A stretch of 64,000 bases of DNA from Planctomycetota bacterium (GCA_027493525.1 JAOSKN010000001.1:1302001-1366000); one strand, 5' to 3'. Counted from the first letter of the stretch, positions 47,467 through 56,192 are shown. Program-made: numbers and translations. The notes: generated from the sequence alone by a model not told the origin.

Positions 47467-47739
47467 ATGGAAATCAAAGCCTTCCAGGAGCTGATCCGCC
47501 GCGTGTACCTCGAAAAGGACCGTGCGCGCGGGCTTGACGGAACCTTCATGTACTTCGTCGAGGAGGTCGGGGAGCTGGCCACGGCGCTGCGCGAGGAAGA
47601 CCGGGCCGCGCAGGCCGGGGAGTTCGCGGACGTCTTCGCCTGGCTGCTCTCCCTGGCCAACCTGGCCGGGATCGACATGGAGGAGGCGCTGGCGAAGTAC
47701 AAGGACGGCGGGGATATCCACAAGAGTCCCAAGCCGTGA
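47467..47739 (+). CDS. MazG-like nucleotide pyrophosphohydrolase
   Basis: A 90-residue all-helical protein of the MazG/dUTPase-like fold. The metal-binding residues E32, E33, E36 (FVEEVGELATAL) and E52, D55 (GEFADVFAWLLSLAN) match the EExxE...ExxD pattern. It probably hydrolyses non-canonical or excess nucleoside triphosphates. Its length is that of the short single-domain forms. It is divergent from the STAS gene. Confidence 0.88.
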   Translation: MEIKAFQELIRRVYLEKDRARGLDGTFMYFVEEVGELATALREEDRAAQAGEFADVFAWLLSLANLAGIDMEEALAKYKDGGDIHKSPKP

Positions 47740-47832
47740 GGGCTGGGGGGACCTTTCAGCGCGCATCGGCAGGAGCAAGCAAACGGCCTCTTGCTCCTTG
47801 GCATCCCTTCCTACCGGCTGCCCGCCCAGGTG

Positions 47833-48426
47833 TCATTCCCTGAACCTAGCTGGCTCCTTCAAACCAGTCTGGAAAACCAATGGTATGCCCTTCTCGTACT
47901 GCCTCCACGCCGAAGCGCCAATCAGATACGCTTTATGTTTCTTTCCCCCAAACCGTTCGGAGATCTGAATAAAGTCGTGATAATGCGAAAGCCTGTTTCG
48001 AAAATCAAACTTTGCTCCTTTATTCTTCATCCACGTTGTAAAAGCAATTGTCCCAGAAATTAGCTCGCCTGTCTTCTCGTACAAGCCTCCTGGCGATACC
48101 AAGGGAACCCCGGCACTTGGCAAATCCTGGGTCGACTTCCCTGCTACCTCCCGTTGGGGAATCTCAAGGAACGGCTCCATCTGGATTCCAAAGGTAAAAT
48201 CAAAAGGAGTCCCGAATTTTGAAACACCCAAGTAAAACTCTTCATCGAGAGCCTGGCTCGAAGGAAAGCAGGAGAATTCGCCAGATACTGAAGGCTCATT
48301 AAGGATCCAATACCGTACGGTTCGATCTTCATCAAGCTTCCGAAGGATGTTCAATAGATCTTCTCGATCTAGAAAAAAGCATTGTTGAACACCTGCGTAA
48401 TCACGCGTTCGGGCCACTCGCATCAC
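47833..48426 (-). CDS. Orphan protein of unknown function in low-GC DNA
   Basis: A 197-residue soluble protein without recognised motifs, rich in aromatic residues (TPFDFTFGIQMEPFLEIPQR, KFDFRNRLSHYHDFIQISER). The reading frame has clearly lower GC and different codon use from its neighbours, a sign of recent transfer. Antisense frames on the same stretch look like non-coding shadows. There is no partner on the same strand; it could be an immunity or defence-type accessory gene, but nothing proves it. Confidence 0.6.
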   Translation of the reverse strand: MMRVARTRDYAGVQQCFFLDREDLLNILRKLDEDRTVRYWILNEPSVSGEFSCFPSSQALDEEFYLGVSKFGTPFDFTFGIQMEPFLEIPQREVAGKSTQDLPSAGVPLVSPGGLYEKTGELISGTIAFTTWMKNKGAKFDFRNRLSHYHDFIQISERFGGKKHKAYLIGASAWRQYEKGIPLVFQTGLKEPARFRE

Positions 48427-48555
48427 TCCTCTCCGCCGTGGAGCCGACTATTTATGGCGAGTGGCCGACTTCTATATGGGGCTCACACCCCGCACTGGTT
48501 GCGGAGTACCGCATCCAGTGTCACGCGCGCCAATTCGTGCGAGTTGACCCGAGGC

Positions 48556-50730
48556 TCAACTCTCGATCCTCGATCCTCGGAACTCGGAACTCGGAACTCG
48601 GAACTCGGAACTCGAACCTACTTCCCCCACCCCTTCCACCACCAAGTTGTCGAGATACACCACCGTCGCGCGGCCTTCGCGGCGCGTGACGCGGAAGCCG
48701 ATCCAGCGCAGGTCGGACAGGTCCAGGCCCTTCCCTTCGAGGTCCCCGGCGAGCGTCTTCTTTTCGTTCGGGGCGAGCTTGAAGGGCCAGACGGCCTGCT
48801 GGCCCGACGCGTCGGTGCTCACGTCGCCGCCGCGTACGACGAGCGCGATCTCGAGTTCGGCGCTCGGATCGGGGTTCAGGCACTCCACGCGGACCCTCTT
48901 CGCGCCGCTCCAGTCCCATTTCTGGTCGGAGCCCAGGGCGAGGTGGAAATCGGAGGCGGCGAAGGCAAGGCTCTTGGGCTCGAAGGCCAGGCGCAGGGCG
49001 TACTCGCCTTCGGCGACGCCGCGCCGGCCCATCCACGCCAGGACGTCCTTCCGCGGGCGGAAGCTCCAGGCGAGGAGCTCCTCGGAGGTCTCGAAGCCCG
49101 CGACGAGCAGGTCTGCCGCGCCGGCCTGCGGCTGGCCGCGCGCCAGGCGCCAGGCGCGCCGGCTCTCGCGGGTGTCGGCGTCGATATCCTCGTCGCTGAT
49201 GAGGAACGCGGCGACCTCATCGTCGCCGGGCTCGGGCGGCTTGTCCGCATGGACGGGCGGCTTCGGCCCTTCGTTCAGGACAACCGCGACGTCGGCCGGC
49301 GGAACGAGGCTGGCGGCCGGGATCGGCTCCAGCGTCCCGCCCGGCGGCTGCCAGAAGAGCCGGCAGGTCGCGTCGCCGGCCTCGTCGAAGTAGCGCAGCT
49401 TCAGCTCGTAGTGCTTCCCCGCCTCCAGCTCGGCCCGGGCCTCGTGGAGGATCCCGGGGTTGCTGGAATCCCAGGCGTCGACGAGGAGCTGCCCGCCCAG
49501 CCAGAGCCGCGTGCCGTCGTCGCTGCGCGTGGCGAAGGTGTAGGTCCCCGCGGCCTTGGCCTTCACCAGGCCGGTCCACTCGGCGGAGAACTCGTTCTTG
49601 GGCACCTCCGGCGCCGGCGCGTCCAGGTTCCAGACGTAATCCACGTTGGGATCCAGCCGCGCGAGAACCGCCTCGCCCGCCGCGTTCAGCCCCGAGTAGT
49701 AGCGCGCCAGCAGCCCGTTCCGCGGGAGCACCTCTCCGGCATAAGGAGCGGGCGTGACGACCTTCGGCGTCGGGACCTGCGCCGCGCCGGTCTTGGCGCC
49801 TTCGGTCCGCGTCTCGGTCTTGGCGTCCTTCGGCGCCTCGGCATTGGGCTTGGCCTTCCCGCCTTGTCCATCGCCGGAGGGTTTGAAGACGAGGAAGAGC
49901 GCCAGCGCCAGCAGCAGGCAGCCGACTCCGATCGCGACATAGGTCAGCGTGGGGCCGCGGGCCGGAGGGAGCGGGCCGAGGCGCTGGTCGCTGCGCGCGC
50001 CGCGCTGAGCCGCGCCGCCGCTGGCCGGCCGGCGCTGCCGCCCGCTCTGGGTGACGAAGCGGTCGCCGCTCCCGATGTCCGGCTTGTTCTCGCCCTCGAC
50101 GGCCTGCAGGTCGCGAGGAATCGGCGTGGTCCGGCGCAAGCCCGCGCCGCCGCGCGGGGCGGTCCCGGCGGGCGGCGATGGCGCGGCGGCGCCCGGTCCG
50201 GAGACGGCCTTCAGGTCGCGCGGCACGGGCGTCGAACGGCGCATCCCCGTGCCCGGGCGCGGCGGGGCCGGGGCGGGTGCGGGGGGCGGCTCCACGGCCT
50301 TGAGGTTGCGCGGGATGGGCGTCGAGCGGCGCATGCCGGTGCCCGCGCGCGGCGGGGCCGGCGCGGCGGGCGGCTGGGCTTGCCCCGCCGGCGGGGACGG
50401 CGCGCGGACCCCTGCCGCCGCGCGGGCCGAAGGTCCGGGCCGCACGCCCGTCGGCCTCCGTGCGGTGCTCCCGGTTCGCCCGGCGGTTCGCGCGCTCGGC
50501 CGGTGCGCTCCGCTGGCGCTGCGCACGCGGCGGGTGCTCTTGGGCGGCACGTGCGGAGCCGGGGCCGCTTCCGCGGGGGCCTCCGTTTCGTCTTCTTCTT
50601 CGCGGTCCAGGTTGTACTTCTGGATGCAGGCCGCGCAGAAGTACTCTTTCATGATCTCACGCGCCTGCCCGCCGGCGAGCATCTGCTCGGTGATCGGGGT
50701 GCCGCAGAAGTCGCAGGGACGGGCTCCCAA
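48556..50730 (-). CDS. Zinc-ribbon, Pro-rich, membrane-anchored PA14 protein
   Basis: A 724-residue product from a TTG at 50730, which has a strong GGGAG 7 bp upstream; a TTG at 50826 is a weaker choice, and no ATG precedes the zinc ribbon. C6-x2-C9 and C32-x2-C35 form a ribbon. A Pro/Ala-rich linker carries three copies of G-x-G-M/L-RR-S/T-TPIPR-D/N-L-K/Q-AV. One membrane helix follows (YVAIGVGCLLLALALFLVF), then a PA14 domain (NGLLARYYSGLNAAGEAVLA, SDDGTRLWLGGQLLVDAWD) and a beta-sandwich. The last ~20 codons (EFRVPSSEFRG) are translated from a heptamer array. Confidence 0.78.
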   Translation of the reverse strand: MGARPCDFCGTPITEQMLAGGQAREIMKEYFCAACIQKYNLDREEEDETEAPAEAAPAPHVPPKSTRRVRSASGAHRPSARTAGRTGSTARRPTGVRPGPSARAAAGVRAPSPPAGQAQPPAAPAPPRAGTGMRRSTPIPRNLKAVEPPPAPAPAPPRPGTGMRRSTPVPRDLKAVSGPGAAAPSPPAGTAPRGGAGLRRTTPIPRDLQAVEGENKPDIGSGDRFVTQSGRQRRPASGGAAQRGARSDQRLGPLPPARGPTLTYVAIGVGCLLLALALFLVFKPSGDGQGGKAKPNAEAPKDAKTETRTEGAKTGAAQVPTPKVVTPAPYAGEVLPRNGLLARYYSGLNAAGEAVLARLDPNVDYVWNLDAPAPEVPKNEFSAEWTGLVKAKAAGTYTFATRSDDGTRLWLGGQLLVDAWDSSNPGILHEARAELEAGKHYELKLRYFDEAGDATCRLFWQPPGGTLEPIPAASLVPPADVAVVLNEGPKPPVHADKPPEPGDDEVAAFLISDEDIDADTRESRRAWRLARGQPQAGAADLLVAGFETSEELLAWSFRPRKDVLAWMGRRGVAEGEYALRLAFEPKSLAFAASDFHLALGSDQKWDWSGAKRVRVECLNPDPSAELEIALVVRGGDVSTDASGQQAVWPFKLAPNEKKTLAGDLEGKGLDLSDLRWIGFRVTRREGRATVVYLDNLVVEGVGEVGSSSEFRVPSSEFRGSRIES
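48562..48617. repeat. Heptamer array (CTCGGAA) inside a gene end, eight units
   Basis: Two CTCGATC, five CTCGGAA and one CTCGAAC units. The array lies within the final codons of the PA14 protein gene, whose stop is at 48556-48558, so the repeat extends the protein. Confidence 0.95.
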
Positions 50731-51154
50731 AACGCTGCTCCCTTTCCTTTTGACCTCTTGGCGCGGAGACGGCTTCGCGACGACGCAAAGGCTGTCCGGA
50801 GGAGGTATAAACGCCTCGAATCCCAAAACCTACGAAGTGCAGCCTACCGCCTGGGCCGTATCGAAGGTACTTGGAAGTTCCATTGAGCCGCAGAAAGGCT
50901 CCTAGCGTATACCCCAATAGCACCTGGACGGCCAGCCGGGTCTACAAGTGAAGACGACGATTCATAAGGCCTTGCTGCACACGTGCCTTAGGACTGCAAG
51001 TTTCGGCCTAAGGCGGCGTTGACTTAGGTGGGGAAGCGCGTCAAATTGATGGGCAGGGACGGCCCCCGCCTCGACAAGGCTCAGGAAGGCTGCCCGGTTC
51101 CGAGCACCCTGCCCGAACCGCGCGATCCCCGCGCACGGCGAAGGTGACAGCGCG
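50731..51154. other. Divergent intergenic region with inverted repeat
   Basis: No gene is recognised in these 424 bp. GCCTTAGG (50985-50992) and CCTAAGGC (51007-51014) form a perfect 8-bp inverted repeat with a 14-bp loop, 140 bp before the TPR gene. A possible but weak promoter, TTGACT (51018-51023) with CAAATT 17 bp later, follows it. Confidence 0.4.
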
Positions 51155-53131
51155 ATGAACCTGCCGCGAACCTACCGCATTGCCATCAAGTTCGGCGTGG
51201 CGATGTTGTTGGCGTTCGTGGGCACGGCGTATCGCGAGCGGTTCTGGGGCGAGAACTTCACCGAGGCCTACCAGGTTCCGTACTGGGCGGGCGCGATCCT
51301 GGTCATGCTCGTGCTGGCCTTCGGGCGCAGCGCCCGCGCGACGCTCAGCTACTTCCGCTTCCAATCCCGCATCAAGCCGCTCCTGCCGGGGCTGGGCCGC
51401 GAGCGGATGGTGCTCTTCCAGGCCGCGCTGGCGATGCACCGGGAACAGGAAGAGCGCGCGCTGGAGATCCTGGGCCAGTTGAGCGGGAAGCCCGGCGGCG
51501 AGCTGGCCCGCGGCGAGCGCTGGCTGCGCGCGCTGGCCGGGACGCAGTGGCTGATGCGCGAGCGGCGCGTGCTCTCGAACTACCGCGAGCCCTACCCGCA
51601 GATCCACGCGCTCTTCTTCAGCCATGGCGCGCGGCGGGTTCCGCTGCGCCGGCAGATGCTGGCGCGCGAGCTGGCCGAGATCCAGGCCGCCGAACTCGAC
51701 GCGCTCGCCCGCGGCTACATCGAGCTGCTGGACCTGCTCATTCCCGCGCTCGACGACCCGCGCCACCCGTTCCACTCGCAGGCCGAGGACACCCTCGAAT
51801 TCCTCACCGGGCGCATCTACGTGCTGGGCGCGCGCGAGCGCTTCGGGGCCTGGTGGGGCCGGATCAAGCCGGTGCTGATGCGCGGCGGCGGCGCGCTGCT
51901 GGCCGGCGTGCGCCTGACGCAGCGCGAGTGCTACGCCGAGTCCGTCGGGCTCCTGGACCGCTTCCGCAACGAAGGCGTGATGAGCGACGAGGTCGAGACG
52001 GTGCGCCGCGCCGCGGCCTTCTTCGCGCTGCTGACCCGCAGCCAGCTCCGCCTGGGCAACGACGAGATCCCGCGCATCTTCGCCGACCTGCATTACCACG
52101 GCTGCGTCGAGATGGGCCTCTTGCGCTACCCGACCGCCGAACAGCTCCCCGAGGTCGTGGAGTGCTGCAAGCGCGGGCGCGACCTGCGCGCGGCCAAGGA
52201 GGGCTTCGTCGACGACGCCTTCCGGCTCTGGGAACTCTTCGGCGACGAGCTGGCCCCGCATCTGGCCGCCCTGATCAAGCGCCTCTCCGGGCACAAGGGC
52301 CGCAAGTGCCCCGCCCGCATCGGCTACTGGCGCGAGCACTGGAAGCAGGCGCGCGGCGAGTTCGACCGCTACGAGATGCTGCTCATGGACGGCATCGCCG
52401 CCGCCAGCGCCGGCCAGCTCGCCGCCGCCGCCGAACTCTTCGAGCGCGCCCACGAATTGGAGTCCGAGCAGAGCACGCCGCTCGTCAACCTCTTCTACCT
52501 CAAGCTCCTCTCGGGCAAGGAAGACGAGGCGCGCCGGCTGGCGGCCGAGATCGTCCGCCGCCACCCGCTCGACGGCGGCGCCTTCCTCGCCCTGGGCCGG
52601 CTCTTCGCCGCGCACCTGGAGGACATCGAGGAGGCCGAGTACCTTTTCCGCCGCGCCCGCGACCTCGACCGCCACTCTCTCGAACCGCTGATCCTGCTCG
52701 GCGAGGTCAAGCTGATGGAAGGGCGCTACGCCGAGAGCCAGGCCTACTTCGACCAGGCCAAGCAGCTCGACCCGTCCAGCCTCGAGGCCAAGCTGGGCCT
52801 CGCGCGCACGTACATGGAAACCAAGCGCTGGAAGCTCGCCATCGACAACCTGCTCGCCGTGGCCAACGACGGCGCCGGCGAGATGCAGCACCTCGGCCAC
52901 TACCACCTCTACCGCACCTACCGCGAGATGAGCGACAACGCGAAGGCGATCCAGTACCTCGACAAGGTCCCGCCCGGCTTCTTCAAGGAGCCCGACGACC
53001 TCGACGACATCGCCCTGCACCTGGAGAGCGAGCAGCAGTACGCCAAGGCCCGCGTCTTCAGCGAACGCGCCATGCTCCTCCGCGCCCGCGGCCACGGCAG
53101 CAACGAAGGCCTCGAAGGCGCGGAGATCTGA
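51155..53131 (+). CDS. Membrane-anchored TPR protein
   Basis: A 658-residue protein with two N-terminal hydrophobic segments (about residues 8-24 and 42-58) and a cytoplasmic or periplasmic helical body. Classical TPRs are clear in the second half (AAAELFERAHELESEQSTPL, EAEYLFRRARDLDRHSLEPL, ESQAYFDQAKQLDPSSLEAK). The first half is helical without clear repeats. The family is known as a scaffold; partners are unknown here. Confidence 0.78.
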   Translation: MNLPRTYRIAIKFGVAMLLAFVGTAYRERFWGENFTEAYQVPYWAGAILVMLVLAFGRSARATLSYFRFQSRIKPLLPGLGRERMVLFQAALAMHREQEERALEILGQLSGKPGGELARGERWLRALAGTQWLMRERRVLSNYREPYPQIHALFFSHGARRVPLRRQMLARELAEIQAAELDALARGYIELLDLLIPALDDPRHPFHSQAEDTLEFLTGRIYVLGARERFGAWWGRIKPVLMRGGGALLAGVRLTQRECYAESVGLLDRFRNEGVMSDEVETVRRAAAFFALLTRSQLRLGNDEIPRIFADLHYHGCVEMGLLRYPTAEQLPEVVECCKRGRDLRAAKEGFVDDAFRLWELFGDELAPHLAALIKRLSGHKGRKCPARIGYWREHWKQARGEFDRYEMLLMDGIAAASAGQLAAAAELFERAHELESEQSTPLVNLFYLKLLSGKEDEARRLAAEIVRRHPLDGGAFLALGRLFAAHLEDIEEAEYLFRRARDLDRHSLEPLILLGEVKLMEGRYAESQAYFDQAKQLDPSSLEAKLGLARTYMETKRWKLAIDNLLAVANDGAGEMQHLGHYHLYRTYREMSDNAKAIQYLDKVPPGFFKEPDDLDDIALHLESEQQYAKARVFSERAMLLRARGHGSNEGLEGAEI

Positions 53132-53195
53132 CGCCTCTCACGGCGACAGGCGCACCTCCAGACAACCCCAGTACGACAGATCGCGCCGCTCGCTG

Positions 53196-53225
53196 GACCA
53201 AGCCCCGGAGGGACGGCAGGGGTGT
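53196..53225. repeat. REP palindrome at the transposase 3' end
   Basis: GACCAAGCCCCGGAGGGACG then GCAGGGGTGT, adjoining the stop codon of the RAYT gene. It is an inverted copy of the element at 53674. Confidence 0.75.
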
Positions 53226-53677
53226 CAGTCCCAGAGGTACCGCTCGTCGTAGTCGAGATCGTGCTTGCGGAGCAAAGCGAGCAACTCTTCCTTGAAGGTC
53301 ATCTTGCGATGATGCTCCTCCTGTCCGCGGATGTACGCCACGACCGTTTCGACATTCGACTTGCTCACGCTGAAGGCGCCGTACCCCGTCTGCCAGGCAA
53401 AGCCGGCGAGATCGGAAAATGTCTCGTGAATCCAGCGTGAGCTGCCCGCTTTGAGCGTGCGCACGAAATCGGCCGGCGCAATCGTGGGATGGAGGAGCGC
53501 CAGGAGGTGGATGTGGTCCGCGGCGCCGTTCGCGGACACCAGGGTTGCGTTTTGCTCGCGCGCAATTCCTCCAAGGTAAGAAAACAGGCGCGGGCGAAGC
53601 TCGGGGTCCAGAAAAGTCGCGCGTTCCTTGGTGCTGAACACGAAATGCGTGAAGAGGCTGGAGAACGTGTGCGACAT
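53225..53677 (-). CDS. REP-associated tyrosine transposase (Y1, IS200-like)
   Basis: A 150-residue Y1 transposase. The HUH motif is H55-I-H57 in ADHIHLLALL and the catalytic Tyr115 lies in VVAYIRGQEEHH with the supporting Gln119. SSLFTHFVFSTKERATFLDP is the usual N-terminus. REP-type palindromes flank the gene directly on both sides, so this is a domesticated RAYT rather than a plain IS200. It nicks single-stranded DNA at palindromes and is thought to spread REPs. The gene looks intact. Confidence 0.93.
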   Translation of the reverse strand: MSHTFSSLFTHFVFSTKERATFLDPELRPRLFSYLGGIAREQNATLVSANGAADHIHLLALLHPTIAPADFVRTLKAGSSRWIHETFSDLAGFAWQTGYGAFSVSKSNVETVVAYIRGQEEHHRKMTFKEELLALLRKHDLDYDERYLWD

Positions 53678-53769
53678 TTCTGCCGCCCCTCCGGGGCTTG
53701 GACGCTCGGGCGCGCCATTTTCCCACGGCTTGCGCCGTGGGCAAAAGCCCTCCGCCCCTCCGGGGCGGA
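53674..53769. repeat. REP cluster upstream of the transposase
   Basis: An inverted copy of the 53196 element (CTGCCGCCCCTCCGGGGCTT, 53680-53699), then a hairpin CCCACGGC-TTGC-GCCGTGGG (53722-53741), then the palindrome CCGCCCCTCCGGGGCGG (53752-53768). These would form cruciforms or mRNA hairpins. Confidence 0.8.
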
Positions 53770-53853
53770 TTGGGAATTCGCCATCGTTGTCCGAGTGTAT
53801 TTCTGTCGTTGAAATTCCTCAACCGAACAACTGGCGCTTCACGAGAATCCAAC

Positions 53854-53947
53854 TCGCCCCGGCGGGGCGAGGAGCCTTTAGCCCACGGCGCCAGCCGTGG
53901 GAACCCGCGTCCCCCGAAGGACCAAGCCCCGGAGGGGCGGCAGGGGT
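53854..53947. repeat. Distal REP cluster, mirror image of the first
   Basis: CTCGCCCCGGCGGGGCGAG palindrome, hairpin CCCACGGC-GCCA-GCCGTGGG (53882-53901), and GACCAAGCCCCGGAGGGGCG then GCAGGGGTG (53919-53947). The order mirrors the cluster at 53674-53769, giving a REPIN-like unit with an intervening unique segment. Confidence 0.8.
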
Positions 53948-53994
53948 GCACATTTCCAAATCTTCGTGAACTTCAACTCATGTGTAACGGCATA

Positions 53995-54450
53995 TCATAC
54001 ATCCCTGTTTCCGATGAGCGAAAACTGTTCAAGGGCTTGATTGAGTCCAACCAAGATTCCTGGAATTTGGGTTTGATCAATGCATAGCGAAAAGTCGAGC
54101 TTGTTTCCCACTCCCACATTGTCCATAGCCACACAATCAACGTTAAAATGACCCAAACCATCGCCCTTTACACTGATCGAAAGCCAAGGTTCCATCGAGT
54201 CGAATACCGCCTGACCGTCTAGGGTATTATAAAGCTCGGTGAGTTGGTCTCGGAATCGAGTCAGTTCATCAACACGTAAACATGCGACATATTGAGCTCG
54301 GAATGCGCCAGCCGAGAGTTCGATATCCGTGTTGAGCCAATTCCCATCCCAGTAGTCGCTCGCGTCAGGATGAGCGCGTGCGATAGGCCGTACACGGAGG
54401 AAATCCGAATCTCGCGATCCAATTAGAAAGCCCAAGTATTCGCCGGACAT
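53995..54450 (-). CDS. WapI-family immunity-like protein
   Basis: A 151-residue acidic cytoplasmic protein. The pattern LRVRPIARAHPDASDYWDGN followed by DIELSAGAFRAQYVACLRVDELTRFRDQLTELY resembles the WapI immunity group that neutralises WapA-type toxins. It overlaps the upstream gene by 28 bp. No toxin gene is present, so this would be an orphan immunity protein. Confidence 0.65.
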   Translation of the reverse strand: MSGEYLGFLIGSRDSDFLRVRPIARAHPDASDYWDGNWLNTDIELSAGAFRAQYVACLRVDELTRFRDQLTELYNTLDGQAVFDSMEPWLSISVKGDGLGHFNVDCVAMDNVGVGNKLDFSLCIDQTQIPGILVGLNQALEQFSLIGNRDV

Positions 54451-54827
54451 GAAATGCCACCTATTAAATCTGGATACTGAATCTTGCCAGCCTGCGGGTC
54501 GAAAACTGCCAAACCGTGCTTCCGCGCCAATGCTCGGACAAAACCGTCCACATACTCTGCCTTAGACCAGACACACGACATGATGACATGGCCGAGTGAA
54601 TGGTCGAGCGCGCAACTCCACGGGCAATAGTCGTGGTCGTCAATCCGGTCGTCTGGAACGGTGTCAATCTCCGGGTGCTTGGCGGTCAACTCCTGATAGA
54701 AAGCATCCACCGCAGGATGCGCTCGCGGATGCTCCATCGTGCCCACGCAAAGTCCGACGTAGAGCTTCCCGGCGTCTGCGTCGCTCAGTCGCTCGTGCGG
54801 AAACCAAACTCCAAGATCGTAGCTCAT
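54423..54827 (-). CDS. Small immunity-like conserved protein
   Basis: A 134-residue soluble protein starting MSYDLGVWFPHERLSDADAG. It has a conserved block AHPAVDAFYQELTAKHPEID followed by DDHDYCPWSCALDHSLGHVIMSCVWSKAEYVDGFVRALARKHGLAVFDPQ. Proteins of this shape are common in actinobacterial and other genomes beside polymorphic-toxin loci and are usually unannotated. It shares an operon with the WapI-like gene. Function unknown; an immunity role is inference. Confidence 0.62.
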   Translation of the reverse strand: MSYDLGVWFPHERLSDADAGKLYVGLCVGTMEHPRAHPAVDAFYQELTAKHPEIDTVPDDRIDDHDYCPWSCALDHSLGHVIMSCVWSKAEYVDGFVRALARKHGLAVFDPQAGKIQYPDLIGGISCPANTWAF

Positions 54828-54915
54828 GGCGTGCGAAGTGGCCGAACGACTACGCTAAGCTGCTGGGGCCCGCTGCAACGACAACATACCGCGCGAAGCC
54901 AGAATGCGGCCCCAG

Positions 54916-55695
54916 TCAGCTTGAGCGTTTGGTTCGGCCTGCCTTCTTTTTTGGCCTCGCAACATACACAGACGCGATGTTCTCAGGGCCAAATTCCACA
55001 TTTGTTATGCCCGCCGGCAAATGGATGCTCTCAATTGGAGTCTCGACGTCGGCGGTGTAGCGCACCTGCGGACGCTGCCCGCTCCGCGCGGTGATCCGAA
55101 CCTTGACTGTGTCCTGCTTTCCCTCGGCCTTCGGACCGTAGACATACAAATCCACGGCTTGCCCGACCTGCATCGTCTCGCGCTCCTCCCGATCGGGGAT
55201 TTTGAAACGCGGGTGGTAATGGTCCGCTAAGTGTTCGGCATTTTGAATCCGCGGCTCCGGCATGTCCACGGGTTTCGCTGGGATGTCGGCGAACGACTTA
55301 TCGCCGCGGACCTGCGCCGCCTTCCGCGGAGTCAGGCCGAAATGGTTCGCCGCGTCTGGATTCGCTCCGCCGGCGACGAGCATCGCCACCATCGCTTTGC
55401 TGTTTAACCTCTCACCGTTGCCGGTGCCAAGGTCGTTTGCGGCGGTCAGGAGCGGCGGCTCACCCGTTCGGAAGTAGCGCAACTCCGTGTCCGCCGTAGC
55501 GCTGAGCAACTCCTTGATGCCTTCGAGCCACCCGGACGATACCGCTAAGTGCAGGGCGGTCATCCCGTACTCGTCTTGCTCATTGAGCAGACCAGCCTTG
55601 ATCCCGCGGCGCAGTTCGTCGAGGTCGTGCCGCGCGCTCCATCCCCCGCAGTTGTCGAACCACTCTCGCAGGGATGAGGCTTTCCGCTTCGCCAC
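54916..55695 (-). CDS. Ankyrin-repeat protein
   Basis: A 259-residue soluble protein. Ankyrin repeats lie near residues 40-130 (DEYGMTALHLAVSSGWLEGIKELLS, AMVAMLVAGGANPDAANHFGLTPRKAAQ). The C-terminal 90 residues are beta-rich and basic (VGQAVDLYVYGPKAEGKQDTVKVRITARSG). It lies 89 bp upstream of the two immunity-like genes on the same strand. Such ankyrin proteins often accompany them, as binding or immunity modules. Confidence 0.72.
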   Translation of the reverse strand: MAKRKASSLREWFDNCGGWSARHDLDELRRGIKAGLLNEQDEYGMTALHLAVSSGWLEGIKELLSATADTELRYFRTGEPPLLTAANDLGTGNGERLNSKAMVAMLVAGGANPDAANHFGLTPRKAAQVRGDKSFADIPAKPVDMPEPRIQNAEHLADHYHPRFKIPDREERETMQVGQAVDLYVYGPKAEGKQDTVKVRITARSGQRPQVRYTADVETPIESIHLPAGITNVEFGPENIASVYVARPKKKAGRTKRSS

Positions 55696-55823
55696 TCGTG
55701 CGATTCCTGAGGCCGAACATTTCCATTCGACCGCAAAATTACGGCCGATCTCCCGCCAAACCTACAGCTTGGCCGCGCGGGGTCAATATAGGGGCTGGGC
55801 GCGGCGCCCCTCTTCGCGCGGGG

Positions 55824-55862
55824 CAAAAAAAAGCCCCGTTCAAGCTTTCGCTCGAACGGGGC
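55824..55862 (-). terminator. Rho-independent terminator of the rRNA operon
   Basis: On the minus strand, GCCCCGTTCGAGC-GAAA-GCTTGAACGGGGC (one mismatch) is followed by eight T. It lies just after the 5S gene and marks the end of the rRNA operon. Confidence 0.92.
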
Positions 55863-55866
55863 ATAA

Positions 55867-55979
55867 ATCCCGGCGACGACCTACTTTCCCGCTGGTGAGC
55901 AGTATCATCGGCGCAGGAGGGCTTAACGGCCGTGTTCGGAATGGGAACGGGTGTGGCCCCTCCGCTCAGGTCACCGGAA
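55867..55979 (-). rRNA. rrf: 5S ribosomal RNA
   Basis: The minus strand reads CCGGTGACCTGAGCGGAGGG, then the near-universal CCGTTCCCATTCCGAACACG and GCCGTTAAGCCCTCC, ending GGTCGTCGCCGGG, which pairs with the 5' end. Length about 110 nt, ends approximate. Confidence 0.93.
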
Positions 55980-56090
55980 ACTCGGAGGACGGGGTGAAGA
56001 GAAGCGACGCGCGCCGACGCGCCCCGAAGGACACGGCCAGGCGGGCATCGGTTCCCCCCTTTTTCGTTGAAGATTGGATCTGGAATTCAT

Positions 56091-56192
56091 TTCACCACGT
56101 AGGCACGGAGGACACGGAGAAACGGATTGGGACAGCAAGGACAAGTCCTCCTGCCGCCAGCCGTTCTCTGCGCTCTCCGTGAACACCGTGGT
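56091..56192. repeat. CACGGAG-type repeats in the 23S-5S spacer
   Basis: TTCACCACGTAGGCACGGAG then GACACGGAGAA (56091-56121), and an inverted relative TCTCTGCGCTCTCCGTGAAC then ACCGTGGT (56165-56192). The two arms could form a long imperfect stem. The 312-bp spacer (55980-56291) holds nothing else recognisable. Confidence 0.6.

Noticed and set aside
53489..54087. Overlapping small frames around the REP clusters
   Set aside because: They are translations of palindromes; composition and overlap with the RAYT gene rule out real genes.
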